Part shown: positions 11,544-23,551 of the stretch, piece by piece
How positions within the stretch are numbered: position 1 is the stretch's first letter
How the letters are laid out: each line of letters starts with the position of its first letter
NCBI GenBank assembly: GCA_024752435.1
Contig: CP103027.1
Span: 1,488,001 to 1,552,000, forward strand
Direction of reading: 5' to 3'
Origin: Allantophomopsis cytisporea
Lineage: Eukaryota > Ascomycota > Leotiomycetes > Phacidiales > Phacidiaceae
DNA: 64,000 nucleotides
The notes under the pieces: model-generated
The model's input: only the letters and a program-made list of their open reading frames with translations
Databases searched by the model: none
Told to the model about the DNA's origin: nothing
Translations under genes and position numbers: made by a program

Positions 11544-11804
11544 TTAAGGAGTCGGTGCCAAAAGCACAGCCGCACAAGCAGCCTGACAAGTCCCGAAAGA
11601 AGTATTACAAGCAATTATCGTGGGCGGCACAGCCAGACCGGCCGTGGCGCCGAACACGAAGCCCGCGGCGCTGTAGCAGGCTACTACGACGGCTGCGCAG
11701 CCGGCTTGGCAGACTCCGTAGGCTGCCGGGCCGGCAGTAGCGTGAGGTGTGAAGAGGGTGATGGCAGCAGTAAGAGGGAGGATGATTGAGGAGTTGAGGC
11801 GCAT
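11544..11804 (-). CDS. small secreted cysteine-rich protein, Gly/Ala-rich core
   Basis: A single-exon 86-aa protein. The start at 11804 (MRLNSSIILPLTAAITLF) was chosen because it opens a signal peptide with likely cleavage after HATA; the longer in-frame ORF upstream to 12131 is low-complexity leader. The mature part reads GPAAYGVCQAGCAAVVVACY, then AGFVFGATAG, then ACNTSFGTCQAACAAVLLAP, giving a two-fold CxxxC-type pattern with six cysteines. Such Ala/Gly/Cys peptides recur in many fungi and resemble algal zygote-specific class V-like proteins. They are probably secreted or wall-associated. No activity can be assigned. Confidence 0.7.
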   Translation of the reverse strand: MRLNSSIILPLTAAITLFTPHATAGPAAYGVCQAGCAAVVVACYSAAGFVFGATAGLAVPPTIIACNTSFGTCQAACAAVLLAPTP

Positions 11805-12406
11805 TTTTGGCGGTTTTGTGGTGTTTTTGATATGGGATTTGTTGTTTGGTGGGTATTTGTCGGTATTTGATGAGAGACTTGGTATGATGGATGGAGTCTG
11901 GGGATCAGAAGGATATATTTGTTGTGGACCTCTTGGAAAGTTTTTGGGGTTTGGATTAGGGTTTGTTGTGCTCTTACGTTCTGATGACGTCCATTCCTTT
12001 CCCTTGCAGATTTCATCTTTCGACAAGGGTGTGGATTTATAGAACTCAGCTACCTGATCGTATGATTTTTGGCTTCTGCTCAGAGTGATCGTTCTTCTAT
12101 TTGTTTGAGAGTGGAAGCTTCCTGATATCATGGAATCTCTTATGTGCTGGATTCACTTCTATGTAGACCGTCGAGTTGATATTCTTTCATAAATGTTCAT
12201 GTAGCAAGTAGACGATGGTGTGCCGGGGTTTCAAGGACAGTGATTTCTGAGATCTTGTTACTCTGATGAACTAGAATTTCGAAATTGTAAAACATGAAGT
12301 CTATGGTATAATACTTCCTTACCCCAGGATGGTTGTTGACGTCAAATACCTGCTATAAAATATACAGCTTTATCCACGCCAACAATCATACAAGAGAAAG
12401 GATTTA
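11805..12406. other. intergenic, promoter of the small secreted protein
   Basis: About 600 nt upstream of the secreted-protein start and downstream of the RBR gene. The minus strand remains open in frame to 12131, but the extra residues are Asn/Pro/Ser-rich and precede the signal peptide, so they were treated as untranslated. Confidence 0.4.
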
Positions 12407-13840
12407 TCAAAGCCTGTTTCTTCTGCATCTGTTACATGCTTGTAATTGACACTGCTGGCACTCGAAAATGTACTGTCGCAGGTGATGATGACACTCTTCA
12501 CACATATGCGGACCTGGTACATAGTTCCATCTCCAATGCTCGCAGTCATGATTGTCACGTAGATCCTGGACCGCTTGACCAATCCTAAGGTTTCGAAGCC
12601 AATCTGTTCCAATCAGTGCTGGTTGGGCTCCGGCGGGTGCTGGAGGATTCTCAGCATGATGACCCCGTCTATCAACAAGTTGTTCTGCACGAGCGAAGAG
12701 TAAGGGCTCATTCCACTGAGCACAGTCACATTGCTTCCACTACCTTGCGCACAGATAACAAAATTGTGCACCACATCGACACCTATTGGATTTTAGTCAA
12801 GAGTAGTGAAAGGATGGTTATACTACGTACGTTATGTGATTGCAACCATGTTGCAGCTCGACAACTGTCCTACAGGAATAACATCTTTGCCAGTTGTTGT
12901 CTGTTGCAATCTCCAAGACTTGTTGTAACTCGACATCGAATGGACAATCTCCTTCATGGGCCTCTCTTTTGCACGTTGTACAAGTACGATTACCACATTC
13001 CCGACATGAACCCGAAGGGCCTATTATGTCCCCGGCGTTAATGAACGCTGAACAATGCGGCACCCAGCAGTATGTTCGATTTGGGGTCGAAAACTCGATC
13101 TTCTTCTTGTTGTGTTCGAGTAATGTAGTCCGTTTCAAGAACCCATGAAGTGAATAGGGTGGAATAGTCTTAGTGCAGCATCGTGGTGGAAAAAGCGACT
13201 CATCTGTAAGAGCCGCTTGGAATAGTCCCTCGAGACAATCTCGACAGTATCCATGACCACAAGGAGCATGAATGACATCGAAGAATGTTTTCTGGTCAAG
13301 ACATGAGACACATTGTTGATCACTATGAGAAGTCTTCGCTTTGCGAGCCTCTGCTTGTTTTGATGACTCAGCGTGTGGACCAGGAGCACACTGTTCTTCA
13401 GCATGTTTTTTTTTCAAGTTAACGACATGGAGGGCACTCAGCTTGTCGGTCAGCTCGTTATCGCTACTGCTCTTGGATACTTCTCCAGCTGAATCTAGAA
13501 CATTTGAATCATGCCTGTTACTGCTTAAGTCTTGGGCAAGTTGTCGATCCTTAGCTGTCTGTTCTTCTTCCTGAAGATGTTCAGCTACGATTTCCCCATC
13601 ACTTTGAACAGCATTCGCAATGCTTCTCGTCATGCGTCGATCAAGAATAATCACGGAGTTGCCAGCAAGCTCCTCCATAAACAACTGCAGAGCGAAGTCT
13701 ACATCATTTGGGTCACCAGCGCGTTGTTTCCCCTTACCACTATCGAGCAGGTGCCGGCAATCATCGAGCTGCAGTTGAATCATGAGCGAGGCAGTCTCTT
13801 CATCAAGAGACTGGAGAGTATTATCAGTGATTAAAGCCAT
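12407..13840 (-). pseudogene. RING-IBR-RING (RBR) ubiquitin ligase with in-frame TAG in RING2
   Basis: Exon 1 is 12831-13840 (start MALITDNTLQ) and exon 2 is 12407-12782, with a 48-nt intron (GTACGT...AATAG) in matching phase. Domains in order: Gln/Glu-rich N-terminal region; RING1 (CVSCLDQKTFFDVIHAPCGH); IBR (YCWVPHC...CRECGNRTCTTC); RING2 (CYSCRTVVELQHGCNHITC, with the catalytic-type Cys); then CRCGAQFCYLC. Codon 351 at 12740-12742 is TAG. Beyond it the same frame continues as WKQCDCAQWNE and a Cys/His-rich tail to TGA at 12407-12409, about 461 codons in all. The stop sits where homologues have a variable residue between CxxC and WKxC. Termination there would delete the last RING2 zinc ligands. 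It could be a nonsense allele, a pseudogene or a sequence error. Confidence 0.8.
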
Positions 13841-15189
13841 AATGAAATGCAAGTGAGAACGATGAGAATGATTCTATACAAGCCTGGGGGATGTTCTTGT
13901 TTTGAAGTGCGTTGCGCAACTCACTATACTGTACGTTTGGCATCCTTCTCAACTTTAAATAATGCAAGGTTTCAACATTTTATAACTTACAGCAAGTCAC
14001 CCCTTGCAAAACTCAATAAGAGTCAGAGACAACATGAATGGTTCGTGCAGCGTTGATTTATGCATGATATAAAAGACAATCATTCTGCTTAGTGCCCTGA
14101 ATACCGACATTGATTAGTATCTCTGTGGTAAATAGCGTCCTGTGGGATCTATGATTGCATACCACAAACGTCCCATAAATAAGGGATAATATATATACAG
14201 TCTCTTGTCGAGTAGACTGCTGTTGACAATTGCTTAATCTTAAGAAATGCTTCGAAGCCCAAGAACAACTTCACAAAAAGTAACTAATCCAGCCTTTCTC
14301 CTTCTTCAGTACTTCGTTCCAGTAAATATTAATCCTTTTGGAAGATCGTGCTATTGATTTGATCAAGAGCCGGAAGAGGCTAGAGGAGGTATCGTAGATA
14401 GAAGACGAGCGCTATTATAAACACTCGAGCTCGGAAGCAAGATATTCATTTCACGATACAATATGGAGAGCTCCATAAAGTATACTGACACGTACAAAAC
14501 GAAGATTCCGTCATTAGACCTCCGATTCGATTGTCTTCAATTTCACCGATTTCTATCCCATGCAAGAGCCAATCTGAGGGCGACTTCGATGCAGCGGGGG
14601 TACGCGGTGAGATAACAAAAGTAAGCTGCAAGTACAAGGAAACCATGTATAGCCAAGACGCACATATTTCAGATTTAGTGATGAAAAACTGCACCTATCT
14701 TCTTACCCGTAAGATTCGCTCTGTCTAGTTGATTACGCTACGATATATATGCTATGGTGAGATTCGCGACCTCTCACACGGAGAGCAAATGTTTCACTAT
14801 AGAAAAAGCTATGGGATCCGCTCAGAAGCAGCAATCTTTTCGGTTCTGGAATTGATTGGAAGTTTCAAAGAATTCTACTGCAGATTAAATACATGTCAGT
14901 CTCTTACGTCAGAGCTGAATTATTGAAAGGCATTTATCACAAGGCTAAATCTAATACAAGCTGAATTGGATTATTTTAGTTAGAATTGGGAAGACCAGAT
15001 GATGTTGTTTGTTTTTTTGTCTGTAATAATTCATCTCTTTATGAACAACTCGCTCTACAAACGCTACTGTATCTATACGGTACCGTATGCGTGAAAAAGT
15101 TGTGAACTAGTTATACAAACATTTTCCTATACGCAACTCCTAAGCACCCAATCTTTAACTCCCGCTGTAAGTCAAACTCGCTTCTATCT
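13841..15189. other. intergenic, AT-rich, nothing recognised
   Basis: 1.35 kb between the RBR promoter side and the 3' end of the DUF7702 gene. Short ORFs (for example 14446-14694 minus and 14729-14926 plus) lack domains and splice partners. Confidence 0.5.
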
Positions 15190-16197
15190 TTAAACGATTA
15201 TTCCAACAACACAATAAAACATAGACACCATAAACTCCATAAGAATCGACATGGAAAAGAAGAACCAAGGCTTTGGATCCCAGATCGAAAAGTCATCCAG
15301 TGATGTGTAGACTGCGAGAATGCTGTAAAGCATCCTCACAGCAAGGAAAGGCAACGCAGCAAGTACTGAGAAGTAGATCAACCTTTCAGCACGAGGTATC
15401 CTGTGGCTGTCCTTCCCGCTCAAGATTGCCAACACAACTAGCCCTGCAAAAGCACCAGCAAAGATTCCAACACCAACTTCCATAAGAATGTGACCTCGGT
15501 GGTGATGACTATCGTTGTTGGATTCGATGTAGATTCCACCAAGGATGCAGATAGCTGTGGCAGCGGCGATTGGAAAGTGCGCCAAGTGAATGAGGCCGCT
15601 GCGGTATGACTTTCTTGGCACATTGTAAGGCTTGTTGGGTGGATTGTATTCCTGCTGTCTTGTTGTACTGTATTCCTGTCCCAGTGGAACATTGGAAAGA
15701 TCATTGCCATTAATATTTCTGTGACTCTTGTAAGTATGGGAAAGTAAATATAACAATGCTTATAGCTACCCTTCAAGTGCAGTGAGTCGTTCAGCAGACC
15801 CGTTCATTTCGATACCCCGGGACCCTGGACCAAATGAAGCATCTTTTACGGCTTCGTCTGTTCTATGAGCATTCGTGAGCTTTTTCTCCATCTCGAGAGG
15901 ATATGGGCCATCTTACACTCGCTTCAAAAGAAACAAGCTTGCTAAGAGCAGAGGGCCGAGCCCAACAGATTGCAAGATGATTGCCGATTTGGCTTCACCG
16001 GTGTTGTCGGGATGAGATATACTAAGCAACTCGAGAGTACCACCAGCGATGCGGACGCCGCAGAATAGAATTAAAAAGATCCATCCAAATTGTCCTCGCC
16101 ATGTCCTATGGCGAGCGATGACAACAAGGAGAACATTGAGAATGGGTACGTAAGCGCCCAGCTCAAAAATCGCAATGACTTTCTCAGTGAGAGCCAT
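15190..16197 (-). CDS. DUF7702-type multi-pass membrane protein
   Basis: Exons 15917-16197 and 15190-15724 encode 271 aa. The intron of about 190 nt has a GTAAGA donor and an ACAAGAG acceptor; phases match, giving LLKRV-HRNING at the junction. About seven hydrophobic segments are visible: FELGAYVPILNVLLVVIA, FGWIFLILFCGVRIAGG, a third ending LLLASLFLLKR, LIHLAHFPIAAATAICILGG, IFAGAFAGLVVLAILS, LIYFSVLAALPFLAVRMLYS and WFFFSMSILMEFMVSMFYC. The pattern, with an HxPI-like segment and a late RMLYS helix, matches fungal DUF7702 integral membrane proteins of unknown function. A small-molecule sensor or transporter role is speculative. Confidence 0.75.
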
Positions 16198-17864
16198 TAC
16201 TAGTAAAGAAAGTGTGAGACTTTCAAAGTAATCGCAAGAAAGTTCTGCCAAATGATCAGTGAAGGAATTAACCAACTTGTGTGAACTTGTAAGCTAATGA
16301 GAAGAGAAGTGAATACGATGATTTGATGTACAGAACCTGAATCGTACGACTTACCAAGCATCTTCGTCGACTCTTTATACAAGAGGACATCAACACTTGC
16401 CAGTCTGCAGGCGCTGCAGTACAGCCCACATCGCCATTCAGCCTTACATCCTCTTTGTTGCGGACTGGGGTTAAATTTTAGAAGTTGAAGGCTGAAATAG
16501 TCCTTCGTCCAGTAGGCAGCGCATGAAGGAAGCAGGAACATCAAATGAACGTCACATATTGGTTGATTAACGAATCTAACAAGCAATGAATATAATCTTG
16601 GAGTTGAAGATAAGGCTGACCTGTAGCGCAGTAATCCTCCGCTTGTAAAGCGCCTATATTTAGCCTCCGTGCCCCCACTACACCCTAAAGGTATTATTTT
16701 TAGCGAGCACTCCGGAGTTTCGTTCATAATTACTTAGGTTTTCTGTTTCTGCTCACGTTTGATCATTATTTTGGAATTATTATTGGTGCGCACCTATAGG
16801 TCAAGTAAAAATTATTAAGAAGTTGAAGGCTTAGTTTAATGATAGTCTATTATCCTTGAGAGTCTCTTGTCAAGAATCGCCCAAAGGTGGGTCGTCTCTT
16901 GGTTTTATCGATTTACTTCGATCCGTGCCCGTAACGCGTGTACTCCAAACTACCTCGTCTACTTCAGCTTGTATTCCTTGCTCCTCTTAGATTTTACAAT
17001 AACAAGATTCGTGAGCAGTCTGTAGGGTTGAGGACGAAATCCTTAATTACAATGCCTAGGTTCATGGAAGCTTCCTTGGTATCGTACTCATATATTCTAT
17101 GACACAGGAACAGGCAAATACTGTCTTTGTGCAAAGAAAACAACTATTGAGGAAAAGGACGGCGTCTTATAAGTGGTAATTTGCGTACTTCGAAGCGAGC
17201 ACCAAGATAAATAAGAATGTTTACAAGCGTCTCAATATTATTGAAGAAGTTATGGGGAGTTGTAGCATGCAGTCATAGTACAAAGCGCAGTGGTATAAGA
17301 GACACCTGATGCTAGAAATCCAAAATTGCAACTGAATAATTTGTTTGGCAAACGTCAGCGAAATTTTATAGAAACTCCTTTGGAAACAATACCCGTATTT
17401 AAAGCAAAATGTGGTTCTGTATGATTTTCTTGGCCGTGAAGTATTTACTATCTATGCATATTCGTAATAGAGCTTAGCTGTCTCACGAGTCAACGTATAG
17501 AGCAATGAATGTATAGATCTACTTCTGACTTGGAGAATTTTTCCATATGGCATATGGGTCTAAGTAGACAGCTCATGTTATATACTTAACACGTTAATTT
17601 GATAGAATTAAATCAAGGTGTTTTAGTATTTTGAAAGAGTCATTGAAGTTATTAGGGGAAATTGGAGTTTGTGGTATCCTAAGAGCGAGCGACAGAGTCC
17701 TGATGCAGATCTTACCCAAAGCTTCAGTGGATATATCTCAAATAACAAGGGTTCATCAGTCTCAGCCTTGTCAACATCTTAGCGAGTCTGCAATAACTTC
17801 ATTCGTGGCCGTCAAGCTGATACTCTGTGTCGCCAAATCATCAAAATTCTGATCTGCTGTGACT
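16198..17864. other. intergenic, AT-rich
   Basis: 1.67 kb between divergently transcribed genes (DUF7702 minus, NLR plus). The minus ORF at 16200-16727 overlaps the DUF7702 5' flank and has no domain. Nothing else was recognised. Confidence 0.5.
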
Positions 17865-20800
17865 ATGGGTGATCAGAGCAAGCACTATGGCTTGCACGTT
17901 CTGGTGGAAGGAGATGATCCATTGGTAGAGTGAGGAAACCCAAATTATGCTATTGACTCCATTGCTGAAAGCTCAAGTATCATCGCAGTACAAGGCCTGG
18001 CATCTGATCCAGAAAAGTCTTGGATATGGAAAGCATATTCAAAGGCGGACAAGAAGGCCGTTGCAATGGGTGAAAAGCATGAACCAGTCAACTGGTTAAC
18101 AGAGTTCTTGCCAAAGGATATCCCGAACGCTCGAATTATAGCCTTTAACTATGAGTCAAGGTGGTTAAAGAACGCCCCATATCATCATATAGGGACTTGT
18201 GCTAGGCTATTGCTTGATGCACTGCACAATTTGAGTCTCAGGGTAATCAGCCTTTTCAAATTTTTTCTCCTAGCTAACAGTGCATCGGTCTTAGGTAAAA
18301 GCTGATCGTCGTCCATTAATATTCATCGGACACAGTTTTGGTGGAATCGTCATTCAGAGGGTATGCTTACATTGCCTATTATCCAAAGAAAGCTCCTAAT
18401 AGACTAGGCAATTGTCGAGGCTATCTTGGACTCCAAATACAACCATCTTCTTGATCTGATAACTGAGATTGTATTTCTTGGTACTCCTCATCGAGGTACC
18501 GATTTGGCAAAGTATGCAAGATACATTGCTTTTATTGGCAAAAAGTTCAGTTGGGGCAGTCACAGCGAGATTCTAAAAGATCTTGAAAATGACTCGAGGA
18601 ACCTCTTCGAATTGCGGAACAATTTTGTGCGCTGGCTAAACAAGTCTAATACTCTGATCAACTGCGTTTTCGAATCGCGTGAGACCGAGCTGTCAGGTCA
18701 TACTGCTGTGGTATGCATTATTCAACACGCGGTTCTTGTTCTGGCTAACAGTCGTCGATATCCAGATCGTTTCGGAGACGAGTGCTAGCTTAGAAGAACA
18801 TCCTGCAGCTGCTGTAGATACTGATCACCATTCGATCAACAAGTACTGGGGTTTAGAAGATCCTTCCTATGTTCTTGTTCGAGACTACCTTGTCAGGATG
18901 ATTGAAGAGCTGCCGGAGATACTGAAGTATCGGAGAAACCGTTCGTGTCTCAAGTCTATTGCTTAGAAACTTTTAATCGCTGACAAGATCTTAGCTGTGA
19001 ATATTGTAGAAAACAACCATGGTTAGTCTCGAAAGCCTTTAAGATTGTGGACTCGCTGACGGTCGACTAGGTATCAACGACGAAAAACAGCTGGAGTGTT
19101 TAAAGTGCCTCTTCGTGACAGAGCCTGCAGCTGACTTGGATTACGTGCGTCAATTGAAAGGAAATCGAACTCGTGGAACTTGCACTTGGCTTGTAGCAAC
19201 TAAGGAGTATGTCTCCTGGCTCTCCGGAGATAATCTACGACTTCTTCATATCACTGGAAATGCAGGAATTGGCAAGTCAATGATGTCTACATTTCTGGTC
19301 GATGAGTTAGTCGAGAAATCCAAAACCACAAGGATGGTTTTTGCATACTATTTCTGCGACAACAAGGATGAAAAATGAAACACCGCTACTTGCGTTGCAC
19401 GTGGACTACTTCTTCAGCTCCTCCGACAGCGACCATCGCTCTTCCATCACATTTTGCCCGAATTTGGTTTCAAGAAGGAGAAGCTGTTCTCGGACTTTAC
19501 TGATCTTTGGCTGAAATTTACTGCTGTACTTGCAGACGAAACTCTTGGACCAGTATACTTACTGATAGACGCATTGGATGAATGTACTTCCTCGAGCTGC
19601 GAGAGTTTTCTTTTCTCCCTCGAAACACTAATAGCGCGGCAGAGATCTAAGAATCTGCACATCTTAATAACTTCTCGACCAGAGGTTAGGATAATGCAGA
19701 GCATATTACCGGATTATTCCCTACAGATGGATTCGAACAAAATCAACACTGATCTGATGTTATATATCAACGAGAAGGTTGACTATTTAGCCACAAAGAA
19801 GAAATACAGCAAGACATTGCGGGAAGATGTACGAGATGCTCTCACGGACAATTTGGGAGGTACCTTTCTGTGGATTTCCCTCGTCATCCAAGATCTCGAA
19901 CGAACAATAGGACACAGATTGGTTCGGCAGAAGCTCCAGCGTCTCCCTAAAACGTTGGAGGACGTATATGACCGAATTATTGCGGACATTTCTCCCGAAA
20001 CTTTGCCGACTGCCCAACTGGTTCTTCAGATTATCGTTGCTGCCTCCCGTCCTCTGACGAGACTGGAGCTGGCAACAGCTATAGTTATGTATGACTGGGA
20101 CAAAGAGACTTTACCTTCTCAAGATGACATAGACGATGCAGCTGAAGAATTCATTTGTTGTCAATCTTTCCTATATATTGATTACCAGGAAAAAAGAACG
20201 AGTCACCACTCCTCTATGAGGAAACAGAGCGAAGCAAGAGGAACAAAGATGAATCGCGATTATGACGAGGAGGGTGGGGATGAAGGGGAGGCATACGAAG
20301 TCACCATCAACCTCGTGCATCAATCTGTCAAAGACTATCTGCTTGGTCAAAATTTACCCGCCCTAAAAGCCACTATGACAGGGTTCTTGTCTGACCACCT
20401 CGCATTTCTGATGTTCGAAATCTGCTGGAAGTATTTGAATACCAAAGAGTTTGAATACGGCTACATAGTTGTGGGAAGAAATAAGGAAAACTGCCTGGTG
20501 GACCTCATCAGACGCCGCAATTACATCCCTAAAATGAAACGACAATTGAAAAGGATGGAAAAGCATAAATTCCTTGAGTACGCTGCTAGTGAGTGGCGGA
20601 ATCACGCCAATAATTTAGTGTTTTCTACTGTTCCACACGTTTTCTGGTCGACAGCAAGATTTAATGATGCTGACACTTTGCGTGATCAATGGCTTCTTCA
20701 TGCTTCTAAAGCCGGCAAATTTGATTTTGTCAAGAAACTACTTCAAAGCGGAGCCGACATAGAAGTAAATGACAGGCATGGAAATAGTGTGTTGAATGTT

Positions 20801-21100
20801 GCGAGTCAGGAAGGACACGAAGCAGTAGTACGGCTCCTACTCCAGAGCGGGGCTGATATAGAAGCAAAGGCCAAGTATGGAGACACAGCGTTGATTGCTG
20901 CAAGTAAAGGAGGACACAAGGCAGTAGTACAGCTCCTGCTCCAGAGCGGGGCCGATAAAGAAGCAAAGGCCGATGATGGAAGGACAGCAATCGATCTTGC
21001 CAAGGAATATCATGTAAAAGAGGTGGTATCAAGTCTTGTACCAATTCTTGAAGGTGCTTACACGGTCATCCGGGAGCGTGAAGCAAAGATGTCAAACTAG
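17865..21100 (+). pseudogene. SesB-like hydrolase / NACHT / ankyrin NLR with in-frame TGA
   Basis: Seven exons assemble with matching phases: 17865-17929, 17972-18242, 18295-18360, 18408-18710, 18766-18940, 18995-19021 and 19071-21100. The product would be about 978 aa. The N-terminus is an alpha/beta-hydrolase of SesB type, with YGLHVLVEGDDP, LIFIGHSFGG (Ser nucleophile) and EIVFLGTPHRGTDLAKYA. Next comes NACHT: Walker A GNAGIGKS (about residue 365), Walker B LLIDALDE and the sensor LITSRP. The C-terminus has about three ankyrin repeats (HEAVVRLLLQSGADIEAKAK and similar). Codon 405 (19376-19378) is TGA between CDNKDEK and NTATCVARGLLLQLLRQ, where relatives carry Arg. Exon 1 also meets TGA unless the 42-nt GTGAGG...AAAG intron is spliced. 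Family members act in heterokaryon incompatibility and immunity-like cell death. Confidence 0.8.
20815..20976 (+). repeat. near-identical ankyrin repeat units
   Basis: Two consecutive 99-nt ankyrin units carry almost the same DNA (GCAGTAGTACNGCTCCTNCT, then CCAGAGCGGGGC and GAAGCAAAGGCC). High DNA identity between repeats is typical of fungal NLR repeat domains that undergo concerted evolution by unequal exchange. Confidence 0.75.
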
Positions 21101-23507
21101 TGGTATCAGACAAAGTTCGATACTAAATAGATAATTGCATGAATGAAATGCTATGGGCTATTGATATATAGTACATTACCATAGAGTGAGATTTGTGACG
21201 TGACTGTTGGAAAAGAGATACATCTCATGAAAGCTACATCGAAGACGAATAACATGCAACCTGTGTCAAGCTGATTTATAATCAAATTGACCCGTATCCA
21301 TTATGATAACGAATTTCTTGCGGATATAGAGCGTCTGAGAAAGGGTCTCAAAAATCATAGCAAGCAATCAGGTTACTATCCAACCTAAGATCCCATCATA
21401 TCTAGTATACAACGACCCATACCACTCACCTGAGCTCCTTTGTCGGTAGTGGTGGATAAGTCCTTTGAAACGATGCCGTGCAGAGCTCATGAATAATTGA
21501 GCCTCATCAACCTGTCCATCTCGGTCAGAGGTCCAGTCCCCGATACCGACGTGGAAAAGTTAGAGCTTAAAGAGCGAATCCACTCTTCTGCTTTTCATGT
21601 GATGGGTTTTTGAATTCGATATGATTATGTGTTCCAGAGTCCTACTTCAAACCAGCAATAACTGGTAATGTCGTTAACCTCGCAGTGTAACACCACCAGT
21701 ATTGATTTCAAGGGAAGAAGATGGATTTACGTTGATGGTATACAATCGATATCTTGCTTCGAAGTTGCGTTTTAATTCGATGGTGAAGCCTCGTAGCAAG
21801 CCATTCCTGTTTTTCTTGCAGCTCGAAGAAATGCATGAAGTCTTTGCAGCTTTCAAGTGGCTGTGATTTCGAACGTATATGAATGACAAATACGACTGGA
21901 ATAGAGGCATTAGGTATCAAAAGCAACGATCTCAGCTCTGTTTGGGTTTCTTGAGGATGGTTTTCTTGTTATAAATCGGGCTGTTGATCTTTCATCTTCT
22001 TGTAGTGCACACTATGTTTGAGATCTGACTTCGAGCAGGAGGTCAGGAGATATGAATAGGAGTTCGAGGTAGCTGCTAATATAGAGCGGATTTCATAGAC
22101 TGAGTTTCCTGCGGCTATAAGCAAGTTTTTCTAGTCCCCGTCAATATAAAGACCTATCAGTGTAAAAGTGAAGCTGGAGTTCATAAATCATTGTATATCT
22201 TGAGTGGTGGAGAGCTTGAGGGTACTCACAAGTACAATAAAGCGAAACTATTCAACTTCGAAGTGATACAATAATATTCTATATCAACCATTATACAGGT
22301 AGTTCACAAGAATTGAAACAAGCTATTTCTTACGTGTCATACCGGCAGCTTGCGTCTGTGGATTCTCTTATGCCTTTCCAACATGTGTGCTCTCTAATAG
22401 CATTGTCGTAAAGACATAATCAAACCATTCCAACGATATCGAAGTTGAACGGAATGCTGCCACAAGAGAAGTAATTTCAGGACTCAGATATTTGTTTTCC
22501 AGGTTTTACCGTGACGCTTGTTTACGCTGCATGCAAGGTATGATTGTTAAAATGTGTATATTAACTTTGCCTATGTCAGCCATCCATCATCATGACCCCT
22601 CAAACGTAGTCGCGAAGAATCCCCCAAGAACATCTACTACTAAGTACGCACTTACGGTACATTCTTGCTACAGTCGCTCCACTCTTCGCCTTCCATTCTT
22701 CCAAACTTACATTCATTCGTTCCATTGGTTCCCGAGACTTGTGCAGTCTCTGTTCTCCACATCACCTTGATCCTCTATCAAGTCAAGCGCAGAAATCCGC
22801 GAATATAGATCGCAAACCCATGCTCTGTTGTGCATCGAGTCCACCGACGTATTCGTCAGCCCCTGTCTTCTACGAGGTTGACGGTCAATTCTGATGAATG
22901 TCGCAGGACAATCGCAAGGGTTGACGTGGTGTTCATTCTCTCATATCTCATGCCGTATTGCAAGTATGATATGCACAATCGCGGGGCCCCAGATCGGCAA
23001 ATTGACGGGGAAATAGTGGAGAAGAAAGGTGCTGCACATTTTCCAGCCCGCCCCCTACACGAGGACAGAACACACGGCATCACGGACACGCTCAATGCAA
23101 ATGCCGTCTTCTTGGTATCTTCGCTCTGCCAATAGAACGCTCTCCATCGATGCCACCAGATGAACCTTAAGCAGATGGGAGGCCGCACATGTTCCAATGG
23201 CAGAGTTCTCACTGAACCTTATTCCCTATTTAAAACTGATTATATCCGTGCCTTTTCTCGCTTTATCCTTAACCTTTTCTGATTTTCGACTTTGAATTGC
23301 TGAATAGAAGTCTATGCCGTTTTCACGGCGAGCGAACATGGAAGGGCGTTTGGATGTTCAGAAGATAGCGACAATTGCAGCCCCAACGGTCCGAGAGCCA
23401 TGACCATCCACTTCCGTGATCCATCCAGAAGTCATTCCCTGTTCACAACTAAGAGCTACATACAACATGACCCTCTCAACAGGCGGACCTGGCATCTTGG
23501 CAGCCCA

Positions 23508-23551
<44 letters not shown>

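Noticed and set aside
11805..12131. N-terminal extension of the small secreted protein
   Set aside because: The extra residues are low-complexity and would bury the signal peptide.
16200..16727. 175-codon minus-strand ORF
   Set aside because: Overlaps the 5' flank of the DUF7702 gene in another frame and lacks domains.
20730..21044. Minus-strand ORF antisense to the ankyrin region
   Set aside because: Mirror of repetitive coding DNA; the plus strand carries the clear ankyrin repeats.
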